Source: Thermoflexus sp.
GTDB lineage: Bacteria; Chloroflexota; Anaerolineae; Aggregatilineales; Aggregatilineaceae
Direction: 5' to 3'
NCBI GenBank assembly: GCA_020724465.1
Contig: DYGX01000002.1
Span: 1-64,000, forward strand
DNA length: 64,000 nt
The notes beneath the pieces are model-generated. The model did not search any database and had not been told where the DNA came from. It worked only from the letters and a program-made list of their open reading frames with translations. Every line of letters begins with the position of its first letter. Positions within the stretch are counted from its first letter, which is position 1. The position numbers and the translations under genes are program-made. This document shows positions 1 to 7,558 of this stretch, in pieces.

Positions 1-59
1 ACTACTACTCTAACGCGAAAGCCCTATCCCGCCTCATTTTTGGCGAAGGTATTGATAAT

Positions 60-88
60 TTCAACGCCGCTCATACTTTTTCGATAAT
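60..88 (+). promoter_or_regulatory. candidate promoter upstream of pgmB
   Basis: A -35-like TTCAAC at 60-65 and a -10-like GATAAT at 83-88 are separated by 17 bases. The -10 matches the sigma-70 consensus at five of six positions and the -35 at three. The start codon of pgmB lies about 90 bases downstream. The rest of positions 1-180 shows no gene I can support. Confidence 0.3.
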
Positions 89-180
89 GCCGCGGCACAG
101 CGCCGGTGGGGTGGCGCGCCGGGCGCGAGTGCGGCAAAATCGTGGGCGAATGGACAGGGTGCAGGCCAGAGGAGCGAGCG

Positions 181-852
181 ATGCCGGTTGGGTTTATCCT
201 GGATCTGGACGGGGTGATCACGGACACGGCGGAATATCACTTCCGCGCCTGGAAGAAGCTGGCGGACGAGGAAGGGATTCCCTTCACGCGCGAGGATAAC
301 GAGGCGCTGCGCGGGGTCTCGCGGCGGGAGAGCCTGCGGCGACTGCTGAAGGGGCGCGAGATCGACGAGGCGACCGCCGAGGCGTGGATGGAGCGCAAGA
401 ACGCCACCTATCGCGCGCTGCTGGCCGAGATGACCGAGCGCGATCTGCTGCCGGGGGCGCGCGCGTTTCTCGAGTCCGCTCGCGCAGCAGGCATCAAGAT
501 CGGGCTGGCGTCGGCGAGCCGCAACGCGCCGGACGTAATCCGCAGCCTGGGGATCGGGCCGCTCTTCGACGTGCTGGGCGACGGCTATTCGGTTGTGCGC
601 TCCAAGCCCGCGCCGGACCTGTTCGTGTGGGTCGCGGGTGGTCTGGGCCTGCCGGTGACGTCGTGCGTGGTGTTTGAGGACGCCGAGGCCGGGGTCGAGG
701 CGGCGCTCAGCGCGGGGATGGCCTGCGTCGGCATCGGCCCGGTCGAGCGAGTGGGGCGCGCCTCGCTGGTCTGCGAGGGGTTGCACGCCATCACCGTGGC
801 GCAGGCGGCGGCCCTCGTCACCGACCCGTACCGGGAAGCCGCCGCGGACTAG
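181..852 (+). CDS. pgmB: beta-phosphoglucomutase-family HAD phosphatase/mutase
   Basis: This 223-residue protein belongs to the haloacid dehalogenase superfamily and most resembles beta-phosphoglucomutase, which interconverts beta-glucose-1-phosphate and glucose-6-phosphate in the cytoplasm. The N-terminal motif DLDGVITDTAEYH carries the nucleophile and acid/base aspartates and is almost identical to the family signature. It is followed by the FRAWKKLA cap segment, the ASAS motif near residue 115, the SKPAPDLF motif and the acidic FEDAEAG loop. The start at 181 is chosen because a GAGGAGCGAGCG Shine-Dalgarno-like stretch precedes it; upstream in-frame codons would add 25 unconserved residues. 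The gene stands alone ahead of the pyr promoter. A simple sugar-phosphate phosphatase role cannot be excluded. Confidence 0.85.
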   Translation: MPVGFILDLDGVITDTAEYHFRAWKKLADEEGIPFTREDNEALRGVSRRESLRRLLKGREIDEATAEAWMERKNATYRALLAEMTERDLLPGARAFLESARAAGIKIGLASASRNAPDVIRSLGIGPLFDVLGDGYSVVRSKPAPDLFVWVAGGLGLPVTSCVVFEDAEAGVEAALSAGMACVGIGPVERVGRASLVCEGLHAITVAQAAALVTDPYREAAAD

Positions 853-881
853 AGCGCCTGCCGTTTGGCCGGATTCGACTA

Positions 882-911
882 TTGACGGGACAGGTGCCTA
901 TTTGGTAAAGT
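882..911 (+). promoter_or_regulatory. candidate promoter of the pyr operon
   Basis: TTGACG (882-887, five of six consensus positions) and TAAAGT (906-911) are spaced by 18 bases. A TG at 903-904 gives an extended -10. A transcript starting near 918 would have a roughly 310-nt leader before pyrB. Confidence 0.55.
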
Positions 912-1194
912 GAAAGTCCAGGGCACACCGCTCTGGATTTTTTGCGCCACGCACCAGCCTGCCCGGCCAGCCAGGCGTTTGCCCCTCACTCTGACCGCGA
1001 AAGCACATTCAGGCTGCTTTGATGCAACACACGCACCCGCTCCTTCACCCTGCGACACAGGCGGTGCCTGCCTGGCAGGTCGCGGATTCTGTGCGTCTGC
1101 GCGTGCCGGGTGCAGAGGGGCGCGCCGCCGACCCGCAAGCACCCTTCGCGGCGCGTCCCATCTTTCGCCGGGGACCTGACATTGGTGTTCGTTG

Positions 1195-1217
1195 AGCCAC
1201 CTTCGGGTGGCTTTTTT
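1195..1217 (+). terminator. intrinsic terminator/attenuator directly before pyrB
   Basis: A perfect 7-bp stem AGCCACC/GGTGGCT (1195-1201 with 1206-1212) closes a C(UUCG)G tetraloop. The T-run covers 1212-1217. The pyrB ribosome-binding site GGGAGGG begins only four bases later. Because the promoter candidate lies upstream and pyrB downstream, this is best read as a regulated attenuator of the operon, although it could also end an upstream transcript. Confidence 0.75.
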
Positions 1218-1229
1218 ATGGGAGGGTCT

Positions 1230-2303
1230 ATGTCCAACGGAACCGTCAATCGCACCGATCTACGCCAGTCCGAGCGGTTTCTCTCGCTCTACTCGCCGCC
1301 GAAGATCGCGGGGGATTTCACCGGCAAGCATATCATCTCGGTCGAGCAGTTCGACCGGCACGATCTGCAGATCCTCTTCGACGCGACGCTGTCCATCCGG
1401 CGGCGGATGCGCCAGCACGACCGCGGCCTGCTCCAGCTGACCGCCGGGCGGCTGATGGCGACGCTCTTCTACGAGGCCAGCACGCGCACCGATCTGTCCT
1501 TCCAGGCGGCGATGCGGCATCTGGGCGGCGAGGTCGTCGCGGCAAGCAACGGCGTCCAGTTTTCGTCCATCTACAAAGGCGAGAACCTGGCCGACACGGT
1601 CCGCGCGGTGGGATGCTACGCCGACGTCATCGTGTTGCGCCACCCCGACGTGGGATCGTCCTACGAGGCGGCCTACTATCTCGACCTGCTGCGCGAGCAG
1701 GTCATCCGCCAGCCGCTGGTCATCAGCGGCGGGGACGGGATCGGCGAGCATCCGACTCAGGCGCTGCTGGACATCTTCACGATTTTTGACTGCAAGCACC
1801 GGATCGACGGGTTGAACATCACGCTGGTGGGCGACCTGCGTCATGGCCGCACGGTTCACTCGCTCGCCAAGTTGATCGCCCGCTACGAAGCGCAGGACAC
1901 GACGCTGAACTTCGTCGCGCCGGACGAGCTGCGCATGCCGGAAAACGTGCTCAATTACATCCAGGGGCGGGGGATTGCCGTCAACGAGACGGATAATCTG
2001 TACGATGTGCTTGGGGAAACCGACGTGATCTACTGGACCCGTGTCCAGGAAGAGCGTTTCGAGGACCCCAGCAGCTACGAGGCGATCAAGGACCGCTTCA
2101 TCATGACACCGGCGATTTTGGCGCACGCGAAAGACGATGTGATCCTGATGCACCCGCTGCCGCGCAAGCACGAAATGGGCACGCCTGCCGATCACGATGC
2201 GCTGGATGCCGATCCGCGCACGGTCTATTTCAAACAGATGGAAAACGGGATGTTCGTGCGGATGGCGCTGCTTGCCAAGGTGCTCGGCGGCCTGTGGGTC
2301 TGA
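1230..2303 (+). CDS. pyrB: aspartate carbamoyltransferase, catalytic subunit
   Basis: PyrB condenses carbamoyl phosphate and L-aspartate to N-carbamoyl-aspartate, the first committed step of pyrimidine synthesis. The 357-residue protein shows the carbamoyl-phosphate motif STRTDLSF, the HPTQALLD motif and the HPLPR loop near the C-terminus. It is about 45 residues longer than E. coli PyrB, mostly through an N-terminal extension. The start at 1230 is preferred over 1218 because GGGAGGG (1221-1227) precedes it; 1218 would put the start inside the ribosome-binding context right after the terminator T-run. No regulatory pyrI and no carAB are present in the window. It is the first gene of a tightly spaced pyrBCDEF operon. 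Confidence 0.95.
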   Translation: MSNGTVNRTDLRQSERFLSLYSPPKIAGDFTGKHIISVEQFDRHDLQILFDATLSIRRRMRQHDRGLLQLTAGRLMATLFYEASTRTDLSFQAAMRHLGGEVVAASNGVQFSSIYKGENLADTVRAVGCYADVIVLRHPDVGSSYEAAYYLDLLREQVIRQPLVISGGDGIGEHPTQALLDIFTIFDCKHRIDGLNITLVGDLRHGRTVHSLAKLIARYEAQDTTLNFVAPDELRMPENVLNYIQGRGIAVNETDNLYDVLGETDVIYWTRVQEERFEDPSSYEAIKDRFIMTPAILAHAKDDVILMHPLPRKHEMGTPADHDALDADPRTVYFKQMENGMFVRMALLAKVLGGLWV

Positions 2304-2321
2304 TGAGGCAGCGTTGAACTC

Positions 2322-3410
2322 ATGCCCGACCTGATCCGGATTCCGGCGATGCTCGACCCGCACGTTCACCTGCGCGGGATGGAGTGGTCGCACAAGGGGA
2401 CCTTTGCCAGCGAGACGGCGGCTGCACTGGCGGGCGGCTATTGGGCGGTGCTCGATATGCCCAACACACCGCCGCCGACGGTCGACCCCCCGGCGCTGGA
2501 ACACAAGCTCGCTGCGCTGGGCGCGGAAGCCGTGTGCGACTGGGGCGTCTATTTCGGAGCCAGCCAGGACGGCAACATGGCGCATTACCCCGCGGTGGCG
2601 GGGCGGGTTTGCGGCCTGAAGATATACAACAACGCGACCACCGGCAGCTTGCTGATCGCCGACCAAGGCGCGCGCGAGCTGCACTTCCGCGCCTGGCCGC
2701 GCCGTCGCCCGATCGCCGTGCATGCCGAAGGCGAGACGGTAGCCAACATCCTCGCGCTGGTGCGGCGCTATGGCATGCCGACGCACTTCTGTCACATCAG
2801 TACGGCGGATGAGATCGCGCTGCTGGCGGCGGCCAAGTCGGAAGGGCTGCCGGTCACGGTCGGCGTGACGCCGCACCATCTGTTTCTGACGGACGAGGAC
2901 GTTGGCACGCTGGGCGCGCTGGGGCGCATGAAACCGGAACTGAAGACCCATGCCGATCAGGACGCGCTGTGGGACGGGATTGCACGAGGCGTGGTCGATG
3001 TGGTCGAATCGGATCACGCGCCGCACACGCTGGACGAGAAGCGCGCGCCGGAGCCGCCTTCGGGCGTGCCAGGGCTGGAGACAACCCTGCCATTGCTGCT
3101 GACCGCCGTGCGCGAGGGGCGGCTGTCGGCGGAGCGTGTGATCGAGCTGGTAGCCCTGCGCCCGCGCGCGATCTTCGGGCTGCGCGCGCCGGACGACACC
3201 TACACGCTGGTCGACCCGGCAGATCGCTACGAGATCCGCCGCGAGAATCTGCACACCCGGTGCGGCTGGTCGCCGTTTGAGGGGTGGACGGTGTGGGGCC
3301 GGGTGCGCGAGGTGTGGATTCGGGGGCGGCGCGTGTTCGACGGGGAGCGCGTGTTGGCAACGCCGGGCAGCGGTCGCAACCTGTTTGGCGCGGGGGAGTC
3401 CGTCGCGTGA
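2322..3410 (+). CDS. pyrC: dihydroorotase (CAD-like type)
   Basis: PyrC cyclises N-carbamoyl-aspartate to dihydroorotate. The 362-residue amidohydrolase shows the metal-binding DPHVHLR motif, a GLKIYNN segment holding the lysine expected to be carboxylated, histidines in VHAEGE and CHISTADE, and the ESDHAPHTLDEK motif. The order and wording of these segments, including the PPHHLFL-like VTPHHLFLTDED and the PGLETTLPLLL stretch, resemble the dihydroorotase domain of animal CAD more than the short E. coli type. It starts 18 bases after pyrB, and its stop codon overlaps the pyrD start in GTGA. Confidence 0.92.
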   Translation: MPDLIRIPAMLDPHVHLRGMEWSHKGTFASETAAALAGGYWAVLDMPNTPPPTVDPPALEHKLAALGAEAVCDWGVYFGASQDGNMAHYPAVAGRVCGLKIYNNATTGSLLIADQGARELHFRAWPRRRPIAVHAEGETVANILALVRRYGMPTHFCHISTADEIALLAAAKSEGLPVTVGVTPHHLFLTDEDVGTLGALGRMKPELKTHADQDALWDGIARGVVDVVESDHAPHTLDEKRAPEPPSGVPGLETTLPLLLTAVREGRLSAERVIELVALRPRAIFGLRAPDDTYTLVDPADRYEIRRENLHTRCGWSPFEGWTVWGRVREVWIRGRRVFDGERVLATPGSGRNLFGAGESVA

Positions 3411-4570
3411 CCGGATGGCTGGGCACAGGGGCGCGCGCCGCCGTGTTGGCGTTGGCAGGGCCAGGCTATGAGTCGCTGGCCCGCCCGCTGATCTTTCGCC
3501 TTTCCGCCCAGCAGGCACACGCCGGACTGTTGCGTGTCCTGCGCCTGGCGGATACAGTTCCGGGGCTGGCCCGGCTGCTGGCAGCCACGCGGGCACTGGG
3601 CGCGTCGCTGGAGCCAGTTCAGTCCGGCGGAGTGCTGTTGGAGTCGCCGTATATCGTCGCGGCGGGGTTGGTCAAAGGGGACGGGTTCGCCGGCGAAGAC
3701 GAGGCACTCGCGGCGGTGGCGCGTGGCCGGAACATCATCCCCGGCTGGCGCAGCGTCCCCGCGCTGGCCGGGCCGGTGGAGTTTGGCTCATTCACACGCT
3801 GGCCGCGCCTCGGCAACGCCGGCGTGGTGGTCTGGCGCGATGCGCCGACCCGCTCAACTCAGAATCGCGTCGGGCTGCGCAACCCTGGCGTGCGGGCCGC
3901 GGCAGCATTTCTGGCGCGTCACCGGGACGCGCTTCCCCGCCAGTTCGGGATCAATATCGCCGTCAGCCCCGGCGTCGAGGCGCCGGAACAGCAGGCCCAG
4001 GAAGTGCTAGAATCGTTCCAGGTGTTCGCTGCGTCGGGCGTGCGCCCCGCCTGGTACACGCTCAATCTGAGCTGCCCGAACACGGAAGATGACCCCGGCA
4101 GCCACCAGACGGCCGAACAGGCCCGGATCGTCTGCGGGGCCGCGCTCGATGTATTGCGCGCGGCGCGTGGCACCCGGCCGGTGCCGCTGTGGGTCAAACT
4201 CAGCCCCGGGCTGGCGCGCGAGCAGTACCAGGCGCTGATGGCCGTCTTCGCCGAACTTGGCGTGCGGGCGGTGATTGCGACGAACACGCTGGCGCATCCC
4301 GCGCCGGACAGCGATGACTATCTGGCGGGTGTGGGCGGGGGGCGGCTCCACGCGGCCGCTGTCGAGGCGGCGGCAGCCCTGGCCGAGGCTCGATCCGCTC
4401 ACGGCTACCCGGTCGACGTGATCGGTTGCGGCGGGATTATGGATGCCGCGTCGTGCGACGCCTTCGCCCGGCACGGCGTGCGCGCTTTCCAATACTGGTC
4501 GGCGCTGGTTTATCGCGGGCCGCTGGTCGCGGCGTTGATGCAGCGCGAGCGCAGCGAACTGCGCAGGTAA
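3407..4570 (+). CDS. pyrD: dihydroorotate dehydrogenase, class 2-like
   Basis: PyrD oxidises dihydroorotate to orotate with an FMN cofactor. The N-terminal amphipathic stretch YESLARPLIFRLSAQQAHA is typical of membrane-associated, quinone-using class 2 enzymes. The C-terminal GCGGIMDA and QYWSALVYRGP segments match the FMN phosphate site. The catalytic loop reads LNLSCPNTED, which places a cysteine where class 2 enzymes normally have serine (SSPNT). The GTG start at 3407 is chosen because it overlaps the pyrC stop (GTGA) and because the protein then begins just before the class 2 helix. The length is 387 residues, somewhat longer than the usual 340-370. Confidence 0.88.
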   Translation: MTGWLGTGARAAVLALAGPGYESLARPLIFRLSAQQAHAGLLRVLRLADTVPGLARLLAATRALGASLEPVQSGGVLLESPYIVAAGLVKGDGFAGEDEALAAVARGRNIIPGWRSVPALAGPVEFGSFTRWPRLGNAGVVVWRDAPTRSTQNRVGLRNPGVRAAAAFLARHRDALPRQFGINIAVSPGVEAPEQQAQEVLESFQVFAASGVRPAWYTLNLSCPNTEDDPGSHQTAEQARIVCGAALDVLRAARGTRPVPLWVKLSPGLAREQYQALMAVFAELGVRAVIATNTLAHPAPDSDDYLAGVGGGRLHAAAVEAAAALAEARSAHGYPVDVIGCGGIMDAASCDAFARHGVRAFQYWSALVYRGPLVAALMQRERSELRR

Positions 4571-4580
4571 GAGGGAGCTT

Positions 4581-5261
4581 ATGGGCAAGACTCTGAACGC
4601 CATTCAAACGAGCGTCGCCGACGCGCTGATCGACATCGGCGCGGTGGTTTTCACGCCGCACGCGCCGGTGACCTTCAAGTCGGGGATCCGGTCGCCCGTC
4701 TATGTGGATAACCGCCGCCTGCCGTTTTGGCCGCAGCAGTGGATGACGGTTATTGACGGCTTTCAAAGCCTGATTGCGCTGCGGGGAATTCTCTTCAATG
4801 TGATCGCGGGGATCGAAGCCGCCGGGATCCCGCACAGCGCGGCGCTTGGCTACGCGATGCGCGTTCCGTCGGTGTTTGTGCGCAAGCAGCCGAAAGAACA
4901 CGGGATGCGCAGCCAGATCGAAGGGGGAGATGTCCGGGGGCAGCGCGTGCTGCTGATCGAAGACCTGGTCACGACGGGCGGCAGCAGCCTGGCGGGGGTG
5001 GACGCCCTGCGCGCCGCGGGCGCGATCGTGGAGCACTGCCTCTGCATCACAAGCTACGGGTTTTCCGAGGCGCAGGCGGCGTTTGATGCGGCGGGGGTGC
5101 GGCTGCATGTGCTGGCGCCGTTTTCGGAGATCGCGCTGCAGGCCTCGCGTCGCGGGCTGTTTGGCGAGGCGGAGCTGGCCGTACTCGAAGCGTGGTCGCG
5201 CGATCCGCACGGCTGGCTGAACCCGGAATCGGGTTCCGCGTCATCCCACGAGGAGTCATGA
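4581..5261 (+). CDS. pyrE: orotate phosphoribosyltransferase
   Basis: PyrE transfers the phosphoribosyl group of PRPP to orotate, giving OMP. The 226-residue protein contains the PRPP-binding signature VLLIEDLVTTGGSS. It also has the early substrate segment FKSGIRSPVYVDNR and the lysine-rich FVRKQPKEHG loop expected in type I phosphoribosyltransferases. The start follows GAGGGAGCTT, a good ribosome-binding site ten bases behind pyrD. Only four bases separate its stop from pyrF, which suggests translational coupling. Confidence 0.95.
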   Translation: MGKTLNAIQTSVADALIDIGAVVFTPHAPVTFKSGIRSPVYVDNRRLPFWPQQWMTVIDGFQSLIALRGILFNVIAGIEAAGIPHSAALGYAMRVPSVFVRKQPKEHGMRSQIEGGDVRGQRVLLIEDLVTTGGSSLAGVDALRAAGAIVEHCLCITSYGFSEAQAAFDAAGVRLHVLAPFSEIALQASRRGLFGEAELAVLEAWSRDPHGWLNPESGSASSHEES

Positions 5262-5265
5262 GCGC

Positions 5266-6084
5266 ATGAACGCCGCGATCGCCAAGTACGAGGCGCGCGC
5301 CCGGCAGGTGAACTCGCTGGTGTGCGTCGGGCTGGACAGCGCCCTCGAGCGGATTCCGGCGCGCTTCCATGACGCCGATCTGCCGCAGTTCGCGTTCAAC
5401 CGCTGGATCATCGAGCAGACGCATCCTTACGCCGCTGCCTACAAGCCGAACATGGCCTTCTACGAGGCGCAGGGAGTCGACGGGCTGCGGGCGCTGGCGC
5501 AGACTGTCCGCTATCTGCGCGAGCACCATCCCGACATCCTGACCATTTGCGACGCCAAGCGGGGCGACATCGGCTCGACGAATGCGGGATATGTAAGCGC
5601 GATTTTCGATGAACTGGGTTTTGACGCGGTAACGCTTAATCCGTACCTCGGCCGCGAGGCGCTGGAGCCGTTCCTGGCACGTGAGGACCGGGCTTGCATC
5701 ATCCTCTGCCGGACTTCTAACCCCGGCGCGGGAGAGCTGCAGGATTTGACGGTCGGCGGCGTCCCGCTGTGGCAGATTGTGGCGGAGCATGTCAGCCAAG
5801 ACTGGAACAGCCGGGGCAACTGCATGCTGGTCGCCGGGGCGACATACCCCGACGAGCTGCGCCGGATTCGCGCCGTGGTGGGCGAAATGACGTTGCTGGT
5901 GCCGGGCGTGGGCGCTCAGGGGGGCGAGGTTGAGGCCACTGTTCGCGCGGGGTTGAACGCCGCCGGGTTGGGGTTGATCGTCAACTCCTCGCGCGGGATC
6001 ATTTTCGCGCCGGATCCGGCTGCCGAGGCACGCGCCCTGCGCGATCAGATCAACGCCTTCCGCCCAGGGGCGGCTGCCGAATGA
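5266..6084 (+). CDS. pyrF: orotidine 5'-phosphate decarboxylase, long subfamily
   Basis: PyrF decarboxylates OMP to UMP, the last step of the pathway. The catalytic Asp-Lys-Asp array is visible in LTICDAKRGDIGSTNAGY. The 272-residue length and the Y-KPNMAFYEAQG segment place it in the longer PyrF subfamily 2 found in actinobacteria, myxobacteria and Chloroflexota rather than the ~230-residue E. coli type. Other expected segments are TLNPYLGREALEPFL and the phosphate-binding C-terminal VNSSRGI. It is the fifth pyr gene of the operon. Confidence 0.95.
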   Translation: MNAAIAKYEARARQVNSLVCVGLDSALERIPARFHDADLPQFAFNRWIIEQTHPYAAAYKPNMAFYEAQGVDGLRALAQTVRYLREHHPDILTICDAKRGDIGSTNAGYVSAIFDELGFDAVTLNPYLGREALEPFLAREDRACIILCRTSNPGAGELQDLTVGGVPLWQIVAEHVSQDWNSRGNCMLVAGATYPDELRRIRAVVGEMTLLVPGVGAQGGEVEATVRAGLNAAGLGLIVNSSRGIIFAPDPAAEARALRDQINAFRPGAAAE

Positions 6085-6096
6085 GAGGCCAGACAA

Positions 6097-6747
6097 ATGG
6101 GACGTATTCAGGCTGTCGTGTTTGATATGGACGGGCTGCTGGTGGATTCGGAGCCGCTCTGGCAGGAAGCGCGCGTCGCGGCGTTCGGCGCGGATCGTCT
6201 GCGCTGGACCGAGGCGGACCAGCACCGGGTGATGGGGTCGGCCACCGAAGAGTGGGCTGTCTTTCTGGCCGAGCGGCTGGATCACGCCTATTCCGTGGAT
6301 GAGATTGTCGAGCGCGTGTTAGCGGAGATGGAGCAGGCGTACCGGCGGCATGTGCCGCTGCTGCCGGGCGCGCAGCAGGTGGTCGCTCAGGTGGCGGCTG
6401 TCTACCCGGTTGCCATCGCCTCGGGGTCGCCGCGCCGGCTGGTGAGCGCCGTGCTCGACGCGACGGGCTGGCGCGACGTATTTCCGGTCGTGGTGTGCAG
6501 CGATGACGTGCAGCGAGGCAAGCCTGCGCCCGATGCCTATCTGGAAGTAGCGGCGCGGCTGGGCACGGCGCCGGATACGCTGGCTGTTTTCGAGGACTCC
6601 GCCAACGGCATCCTGGCGGGCCTTGCTGCGGGCGCGTATGTCATCGCCGTGCCGAACCATTATGCGCAGCCGCCGGGCGATGTGCTGCGGCAGGCGGATC
6701 GCGTTCTTGGTTCGCTAAGCGAGTTTTCACTCGAATTGCTGCCCTGA
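6097..6747 (+). CDS. HAD-superfamily phosphatase (subfamily IA)
   Basis: The 216-residue protein has the HAD motif I VVFDMDGLLVDSEPLW, motif II in IASGSPRRL, the lysine in RGKPAPDAY and the acidic motif FEDSANGI. This matches small-molecule phosphatases such as 2-deoxyglucose-6-phosphatase and pseudouridine-5'-phosphatase. It starts 12 bases after pyrF and is probably cotranscribed. A role in nucleotide or sugar-phosphate dephosphorylation is therefore plausible, but the substrate cannot be read from the sequence. It converges with pstB 22 bases away. Confidence 0.8.
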   Translation: MGRIQAVVFDMDGLLVDSEPLWQEARVAAFGADRLRWTEADQHRVMGSATEEWAVFLAERLDHAYSVDEIVERVLAEMEQAYRRHVPLLPGAQQVVAQVAAVYPVAIASGSPRRLVSAVLDATGWRDVFPVVVCSDDVQRGKPAPDAYLEVAARLGTAPDTLAVFEDSANGILAGLAAGAYVIAVPNHYAQPPGDVLRQADRVLGSLSEFSLELLP

Positions 6748-6769
6748 GCGCCAGGTATCCGGACGCGCG

Positions 6770-7558
6770 CTAGCCGAAGCGCCCGGTGATATAGTCCTCG
6801 GTGCGCGGGTCGTTGGGGCGGCTGAAGATCGTGTCTGTTGCGCCGAACTCGATCAGTCGCCCGGCGCGGTCGTCTCCCATCAGCATAAACGCCGTGTAGT
6901 CGGAGACGCGCGCCGCCTGCTGCATGTTGTGCGTCACGATGACGATCGTGTAAGTTTCCTGCAGGCTGCGCATCAATTCCTCGATGCGCAGCGTCGCGAT
7001 CGGGTCGAGAGCAGAACACGGCTCGTCCATCAGGATGATCTCCGGCTCGACTGCCAGCGCCCTCGCGATGCACAACCGCTGCTGCTGGCCCCCAGACAGC
7101 GCCAGGCCCGACTTCTTCAAATTATCCTTGACCTCGTCCCACAGCGCGGCCTGGCGCAGGCTGCGCTCGACGATCCCGTCCAGGGTGTCGCGGTCGCGCA
7201 CGCCCAGGATGCGCGGCCCGTAAGCGACGTTGTCGTAGATCGACTTTGGGAAGGGGTTCGGTTTCTGGAAGACCATTCCGATCCGCCGCCGGACTTCGAC
7301 CGGATCGATCGCCGGATCGTAGAGGTTCTGGTTGTGGAACAGCACTTCGCCCTCGACCCGCGCGCTGGGTACCAGCTCGTTCATGCGGTTTAGCGAGCGC
7401 AGCAGCGTGCTTTTTCCGCAGCCCGACGGGCCGATCAGGGCGGTGATCTTGTTGGGCGCGACTTTCAGGCTAACATCGCGCACGGCGCAGAAGTCGCCGT
7501 AATAGACGTCCAGATGGCGCGCTTCGATGGCGCTGGTGCCGTTGTGGCTGATCGTCAT
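6770..7558 (-). CDS. pstB: phosphate ABC transporter, ATP-binding subunit
   Basis: PstB powers high-affinity phosphate import through PstCA. The 262-residue protein shows Walker [11 protein letters not shown]-loop in [15 protein letters not shown], signature [15 protein letters not shown], Walker [14 protein letters not shown] and the switch histidine in VTHNMQQA. These are PstB-specific forms, particularly the PNPFP segment. Its ATG overlaps the end of pstA by four bases (7555-7558), which points to translational coupling in a pstSCAB operon on the minus strand. Confidence 0.97.
   Translation of the reverse strand: MTISHNGTSAIEARHLDVYYGDFCAVRDVSLKVAPNKITALIGPSGCGKSTLLRSLNRMNELVPSARVEGEVLFHNQNLYDPAIDPVEVRRRIGMVFQKPNPFPKSIYDNVAYGPRILGVRDRDTLDGIVERSLRQAALWDEVKDNLKKSGLALSGGQQQRLCIARALAVEPEIILMDEPCSALDPIATLRIEELMRSLQETYTIVIVTHNMQQAARVSDYTAFMLMGDDRAGRLIEFGATDTIFSRPNDPRTEDYITGRFG

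Larger units (their letters stand above)
853..1229 (+). promoter_or_regulatory. pyr operon leader region (attenuator leader, gene-free)
   Basis: This 377-base stretch between pgmB and pyrB holds no convincing coding sequence. It contains the promoter candidate at 882-911, possible smaller hairpins (for example GTCCC at 1155-1159 against GGGAC at 1171-1175) and an intrinsic terminator at 1195-1217. I do not see a PyrR-type binding element, and no pyrR gene is in the window, so the sensing mechanism is unknown. The architecture of a long leader ending in a terminator next to the first ribosome-binding site is typical of transcription attenuation. Confidence 0.5.

Noticed and set aside
910-1179. 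Possible leader peptide in the pyr leader
   Set aside because: It begins at the predicted -10 region and has the composition of random GC-rich reading; no short peptide with an overlapping terminator as in E. coli pyrBI is visible.
1141-1180. PyrR-binding element in the pyr leader
   Set aside because: A GTCCC/GGGAC hairpin exists but the loop does not match the conserved PyrR-recognition sequence, and no pyrR gene is seen.
1260-3596. Very long antisense open frames across the pyr genes and similar ones across 5047-6285 and 30151-32184
   Set aside because: They are complementary-strand shadows of high-GC genes, rich in Arg, His and Gln, with no recognisable domains.
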